Positions 60,764 through 64,000 of a stretch of DNA of 64,000 nt are shown here, piece after piece. The position numbers were made by a program, and so were the translations under genes. The notes under the pieces are model-generated. The model was not told the DNA's origin. It made no database searches and saw nothing but the letters and a program-made list of their open reading frames with translations. The stretch's first letter is position 1; each line of letters starts with the position of its first letter. Source of the DNA: Shinella curvata (GTDB lineage Bacteria; Pseudomonadota; Alphaproteobacteria; Rhizobiales; Rhizobiaceae); assembly GCF_022899935.1 (NCBI RefSeq), contig NZ_JALJCJ010000004.1:372001-436000 (forward strand), written 5' to 3'.

Positions 60764-62389
60764 ATGTCCGTTGCAATCGAAGCCGATCTGATCCTGCACA
60801 ATGGCCGCATATGGCGCGGCCGGGAGGAGGGCATCAGCGAGGCTGTCGCCGTCTGGCAGGGCAAGGTTCTCGCCACCGGCAGCAGCGCCGACATGCTGAG
60901 CCTGAAGGGCCCGAGCACCGAGGTCATCGATCTTCAGGGGCGGTTCGCCAGCCCTGGCCTTATCGACAACCACCTGCACCTCATCTCGACCGGTATCACG
61001 ATGGGTTGGGTGGATGCCACACCCGCTGCCGCGCCGACACTTGCCGCCCTGACGGCGGCGCTCGCCGAACGCGCTGCCAGCACACCGAAGGGCGGATGGA
61101 TCCAGGCGCGGGGTTATGACCAGGTCAAGCTCGACACGGGCCGGCATCCGACGCGCGAGGATCTCGACCGTGCGGTCCCCGATCATCCGGTGCTTCTGTC
61201 GCGTGCCTGCGGTCACGTCGCCATTGCCAATTCGCTGGCACTGAAGCTTGGCGGCGTGACGGAAGCGACACCTGTCCCGGATGGCGGCGTGATCGGTCTT
61301 ACCGACGGTCGCCTCAACGGCCTGCTGGCCGAGAATGCCATCAACCTCGTCAAGGCCGCCATGCCCGAGGTGACGACGCAAGAGCTGATCGACGGCATCG
61401 AGCGGGGTGGGCGCTACCTCAACTCGCTCGGCATCACCAGCTGCATGGATGCGGCGGTCGGCCAGCTCTCGGGCTTTGCTGAAATCCAGGCCTACGAGAT
61501 GGCAAAGGTTGCGGGCCGCCTGCCGGTGCGCGTCTGGCTGACGCTGCTCGGCGATCCCGGCATTTCCATCGTCGAGGATTGCTGGCGCGCGGGGCTGATC
61601 TCCGGTGCCGGCGACGACATGTTGCGCGTCGGCGCGGTCAAAATCTTCCTCGATGGCTCGGCCGGTGGGCGCACCGCCTGGATGACGAAATCCTATGAGG
61701 GCGAGCCCGACAATATCGGCGTGCAGATGCTGCCGACCCCGGAGGTCGAGGCGCTCGTCAAATCCTTCCACGATCGTGGCTACCAGATGGCGTGCCATGC
61801 CATCGGCGACGGTGCGATCGAGCAGCTGATCACCGCCTATGAAAAGGCGCTGGCCGCGACGCCCGATCCGGATCGACGCCACCGCGTCGAGCATTGCGGC
61901 TTCTCGACGGCCGAACAGGACGCACGCATGAAAGCGGCCGGCATCCTGCCCGCGCCGCAAATGGCTTTCATCCACGATTTCGGCGACAGCTACATTTCCG
62001 TGCTGGGCGCGGCGCGCGGCAAGCCGTCCTACCAGATCGGCAGCTGGATGCGCATGGGCCTGAAGCCCTCGACCGGCTCGGATGCGCCGGTCTGCTCGCC
62101 CGATCCCTTCCCGAACCTGCACGCCATGATCACGCGCAAGACCGGCAAGGGCACTGTCATGGATGAGACGGAAAGGCTGACGCGCGAGGAGGCGCTGCAG
62201 GCCTATACGGAATTCGGCGCCTGGTCGCAGAAAGCCGAAGACGTGAAGGGCAGATTGGTGCCCGGCCAGTGGGCCGACATCGCGGTCTTCGACAACGACC
62301 TTCTGGAGGCTCCGACCGACACCATTCTCTCAGGCACACGCTGCCTGCTGACCCTGCTTGCAGGCCGCGTCGTGCATGATGCGCGGTAG
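60764..62389 (+). CDS. YtcJ-like amidohydrolase
   Basis: The 541-residue protein is an amidohydrolase-superfamily enzyme: the H70-x-H72 motif in GLIDNHLHL opens the barrel. A central KIFLDGSAGGRTAWM, ACHAIGDGAIEQLI (metal His) and TGSDAPV (catalytic Asp) follow, with GQWADIAVFD closing the sandwich. YtcJ-type members hydrolyse N-formyl, N-acyl or amide groups. Its place before a peptide-binding protein and near D-peptidases suggests it deacylates or deformylates D-amino-acid derivatives. GTCAGGAGG lies further upstream; the ATG at 60764 has AAGGAG seven bases before. Confidence 0.82.
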   Translation: MSVAIEADLILHNGRIWRGREEGISEAVAVWQGKVLATGSSADMLSLKGPSTEVIDLQGRFASPGLIDNHLHLISTGITMGWVDATPAAAPTLAALTAALAERAASTPKGGWIQARGYDQVKLDTGRHPTREDLDRAVPDHPVLLSRACGHVAIANSLALKLGGVTEATPVPDGGVIGLTDGRLNGLLAENAINLVKAAMPEVTTQELIDGIERGGRYLNSLGITSCMDAAVGQLSGFAEIQAYEMAKVAGRLPVRVWLTLLGDPGISIVEDCWRAGLISGAGDDMLRVGAVKIFLDGSAGGRTAWMTKSYEGEPDNIGVQMLPTPEVEALVKSFHDRGYQMACHAIGDGAIEQLITAYEKALAATPDPDRRHRVEHCGFSTAEQDARMKAAGILPAPQMAFIHDFGDSYISVLGAARGKPSYQIGSWMRMGLKPSTGSDAPVCSPDPFPNLHAMITRKTGKGTVMDETERLTREEALQAYTEFGAWSQKAEDVKGRLVPGQWADIAVFDNDLLEAPTDTILSGTRCLLTLLAGRVVHDAR

Positions 62390-62418
62390 GGGCCTGTCAG
62401 ACTGAATCATCGAAACGA

Positions 62419-62432
62419 TGCCGAAAACGGCA
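62419..62432. promoter_or_regulatory. TGCCG...CGGCA dyad before the peptide-binding-protein gene
   Basis: TGCCG-AAAA-CGGCA is a perfect 14-bp inverted repeat 17 bases before the start codon, resembling the dyad at 60647-60661. It could be a further LysR site or an mRNA stem between the amidohydrolase and transporter genes. Confidence 0.4.
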
Positions 62433-62448
62433 CGAGAGGGAGGACGAA

Positions 62449-64000
62449 ATGCTGAAAAAACTGACACTCGCCGCCATGCTGAGCCTAAGCGTCGCAACCG
62501 GGGCGCTGGCCGCCGGCGAACGTTCCGGCGGAACGCTCGTCTTCACTGCGCCCTATGGCTCGAGCTTCGCCACGCTCGACGTGCAGGCGAGCCCCAATAC
62601 GCAGGAAGAGTTCATCACGCAGGCTATTCACCGCGGCCTCTACAGCTGGAATTCCATCGAGAACAAGCCGGTGCTGGAGCTGGCCGATTCCGAAGATGTC
62701 TCCGAGGACGGCCTGACGCACACCTATCACCTGCGCAAGAACGCCGTGTTCCACAACGGCAAGCCGCTGACGGCTGACGATATCATCTACAGCTACAAGC
62801 GCATCGCCAATCCGAAGAACGCCTTCCCGGGCGCCAGCTTCATCGCCGTTATCAAGGGCGCGGAAGAGTTCATCGCCGGCAAGGCAGAGGAGATTTCCGG
62901 CCTCAAGAAGATCGACGACAACACGCTGGAGATCACCTATACCGGCCCGATCAATCCCGGCTTCCCGCTGATGCAGAACACGACGGTAATCTATCCGTCG
63001 AATGTTGAAGACGAATCGACGTTTGCGAAGAACCCGGTCGGCCTCGGCGCCTTCGTCTTCAAGGAGCATGTGCCGGGCTCGCAGGTGGTGGTCGAGAAAT
63101 TCGACAAGTATTACGAGGAGGGCAAGCCCTATCTCGACCGCATCAACATCGTGCTGATGGCCGAAGACGCCGCCCGCGACGTCGCCTTCCGCAACAAGGA
63201 AATCGACGTCTCGATCCTTGGACCCACGCAATACCAGGCCTATCAGGGTGAAGAGGGCCTGAAGGACCACCTGCTCGAAGTCGCCGAGGTCTATACCCGC
63301 AATATCGGCTTCAACCCGGCCTTCGAGCCCTTCAAGGACAAGCGTGTCCGCCAGGCGATCAACCATGCGATCAACGCGCCGCTGATCATCGAACGCCTCG
63401 TCAAGAACAAGGCCTATCCGGCCTCCGGCTGGCTGCCGCTTTCCTCGCCGGCCTTCGACAAGGACAAGGCGGCCTATGCCTTCGATCCGGAAAAGGCCAA
63501 GGCGCTGCTGGCGGAAGCCGGTTATGCCGACGGCTTCGAATTCGAGGTGACGGCGAGCCCGAACGAGAGCTGGGGCGTGCCGATCGTCGAGGCGATCCTG
63601 CCGATGCTGAAGAAGGTCGGCATCACCGTGAAGCCGAAGCCGGTCGAAAGTTCGGCACTCGGCGATGCCGTGACGTCGAACAATTTCCAGGCCTTCATCT
63701 GGTCGAACCTGTCGGGTCCCGATCCGCTGAACGCACTGCGCTGCTACTATTCCAAGACGGCGCAGTCGGCCTGCAACTATACGAGCTATGCGAGCCCGGA
63801 TTTCGACAAGCTCTATGAGGCCGCCCAGCAGGAACGCGACCCGGCCAAGCAGAACGACCTGTTGCGCCAGGCCAACAACATCGTTCAGGACGATGCACCG
63901 GTCTGGTTCTTCAACTACAACAAGGCGGTCATGGCGCATCAGCCGTGGGTCCACGGCCTCGTGCCGAACGCCACCGAACTGGCGGTTCAGCCCTATGACG
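62449..64000 (+). CDS. Peptide-type ABC substrate-binding protein, family 5 (runs off the right edge)
   Basis: The open frame from the ATG at 62449 continues past the window, giving 517 residues so far. GGGAGG lies about seven bases before the start. A Sec signal covers residues 1-22 (LTLAAMLSLSVATGALA). The DppA/OppA fold follows: LRKNAVFHNGKPLTADDIIYSY near residue 97 is the family signature, and GFNPAFEPFKDKRVRQAINHAIN is at the expected place. It would capture peptides or peptide-like ligands in the periplasm for a transporter whose permease and ATPase genes should lie just beyond the window. It is 59 bases after the amidohydrolase gene, probably in the same operon. Confidence 0.88.
   Translation, partial: MLKKLTLAAMLSLSVATGALAAGERSGGTLVFTAPYGSSFATLDVQASPNTQEEFITQAIHRGLYSWNSIENKPVLELADSEDVSEDGLTHTYHLRKNAVFHNGKPLTADDIIYSYKRIANPKNAFPGASFIAVIKGAEEFIAGKAEEISGLKKIDDNTLEITYTGPINPGFPLMQNTTVIYPSNVEDESTFAKNPVGLGAFVFKEHVPGSQVVVEKFDKYYEEGKPYLDRINIVLMAEDAARDVAFRNKEIDVSILGPTQYQAYQGEEGLKDHLLEVAEVYTRNIGFNPAFEPFKDKRVRQAINHAINAPLIIERLVKNKAYPASGWLPLSSPAFDKDKAAYAFDPEKAKALLAEAGYADGFEFEVTASPNESWGVPIVEAILPMLKKVGITVKPKPVESSALGDAVTSNNFQAFIWSNLSGPDPLNALRCYYSKTAQSACNYTSYASPDFDKLYEAAQQERDPAKQNDLLRQANNIVQDDAPVWFFNYNKAVMAHQPWVHGLVPNATELAVQPYD

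Overview
The window is high-GC DNA with dense, short-spaced operons. Gene content points to an alphaproteobacterium of the Rhizobiales, probably Rhizobiaceae: divergent oxyR/katG, several ABC uptake operons each with its own LacI, ROK, LysR or TetR regulator, a YtfQRT/YjfF-type sugar transporter, a sigma-54 enhancer-binding protein, and a YdeP-family molybdoenzyme. I found no rRNA, tRNA, CRISPR array, insertion sequence, phage gene or replication origin. No gap between genes exceeds 300 bases. It reads as an accessory or catabolic part of a chromosome or large replicon. Genus assignment is inference.

Layout. 1-5.4 kb: 5' part of a flavin monooxygenase, a tyrosine-phosphatase-like protein, an SMP-30/gluconolactonase and a MacAB-type exporter. 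5.4-10.4 kb: an AcoR-like sigma-54 activator, then a dyad (probable enhancer), a consensus -24/-12 promoter, a butanediol-type dehydrogenase and a flavin monooxygenase carrying a one-base frameshift. 10.4-16.3 kb: a sugar ABC operon (binding protein, strong internal terminator, ATPase, two permeases) divergent from a LacI regulator. 16.4-24.5 kb: a NUDIX protein, then a tightly coupled six-gene cluster (KAS III-like, NAD-dependent epimerase/reductase, metallo-beta-lactamase fold, adenylate-forming enzyme, GNAT-like, Rieske oxygenase) with an ATP-grasp gene convergent and overlapping at its end. This is the best candidate for an undescribed biosynthetic system.

24.5-29.6 kb: LysR, a divergent adenine-deaminase-like amidohydrolase, a YitT-like membrane protein and a ROK regulator. 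29.6-37.5 kb (minus strand): a peptide-type ABC importer with a GNAT protein and a GH20 beta-N-acetylhexosaminidase, suggesting chitooligosaccharide use. 37.7-45.5 kb: a ROK regulator with an operator over its own -10, an M20 deacylase, two tandem paralogous binding proteins, a permease, a YhfX-type PLP protein and a single-domain ATPase, closed by a long hairpin. 45.5-47.1 kb: a WYL regulator flanked by two copies of one 21-bp dyad, then VOC and EVE proteins. 47.2-49.8 kb: a YdeP-type molybdoenzyme and a small coupled protein. 50-53.3 kb: an orphan PotD-like binding protein, an amidase and a TetR regulator.

53.3-56.8 kb: oxyR with a structured region and a terminator downstream (possible small RNA), and divergent katG ending in a clear terminator. 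56.9-64 kb: a D-amino-acid/peptide set (D-amino-acid transaminase-like, DmpA-type P1 peptidase, DppA-type D-aminopeptidase, LysR, YtcJ-type amidohydrolase, peptide-binding protein running off the end). Near-identical TGCC...GAATTGGC motifs lie in front of both plus-strand units, suggesting that the LysR protein between them controls the whole set.
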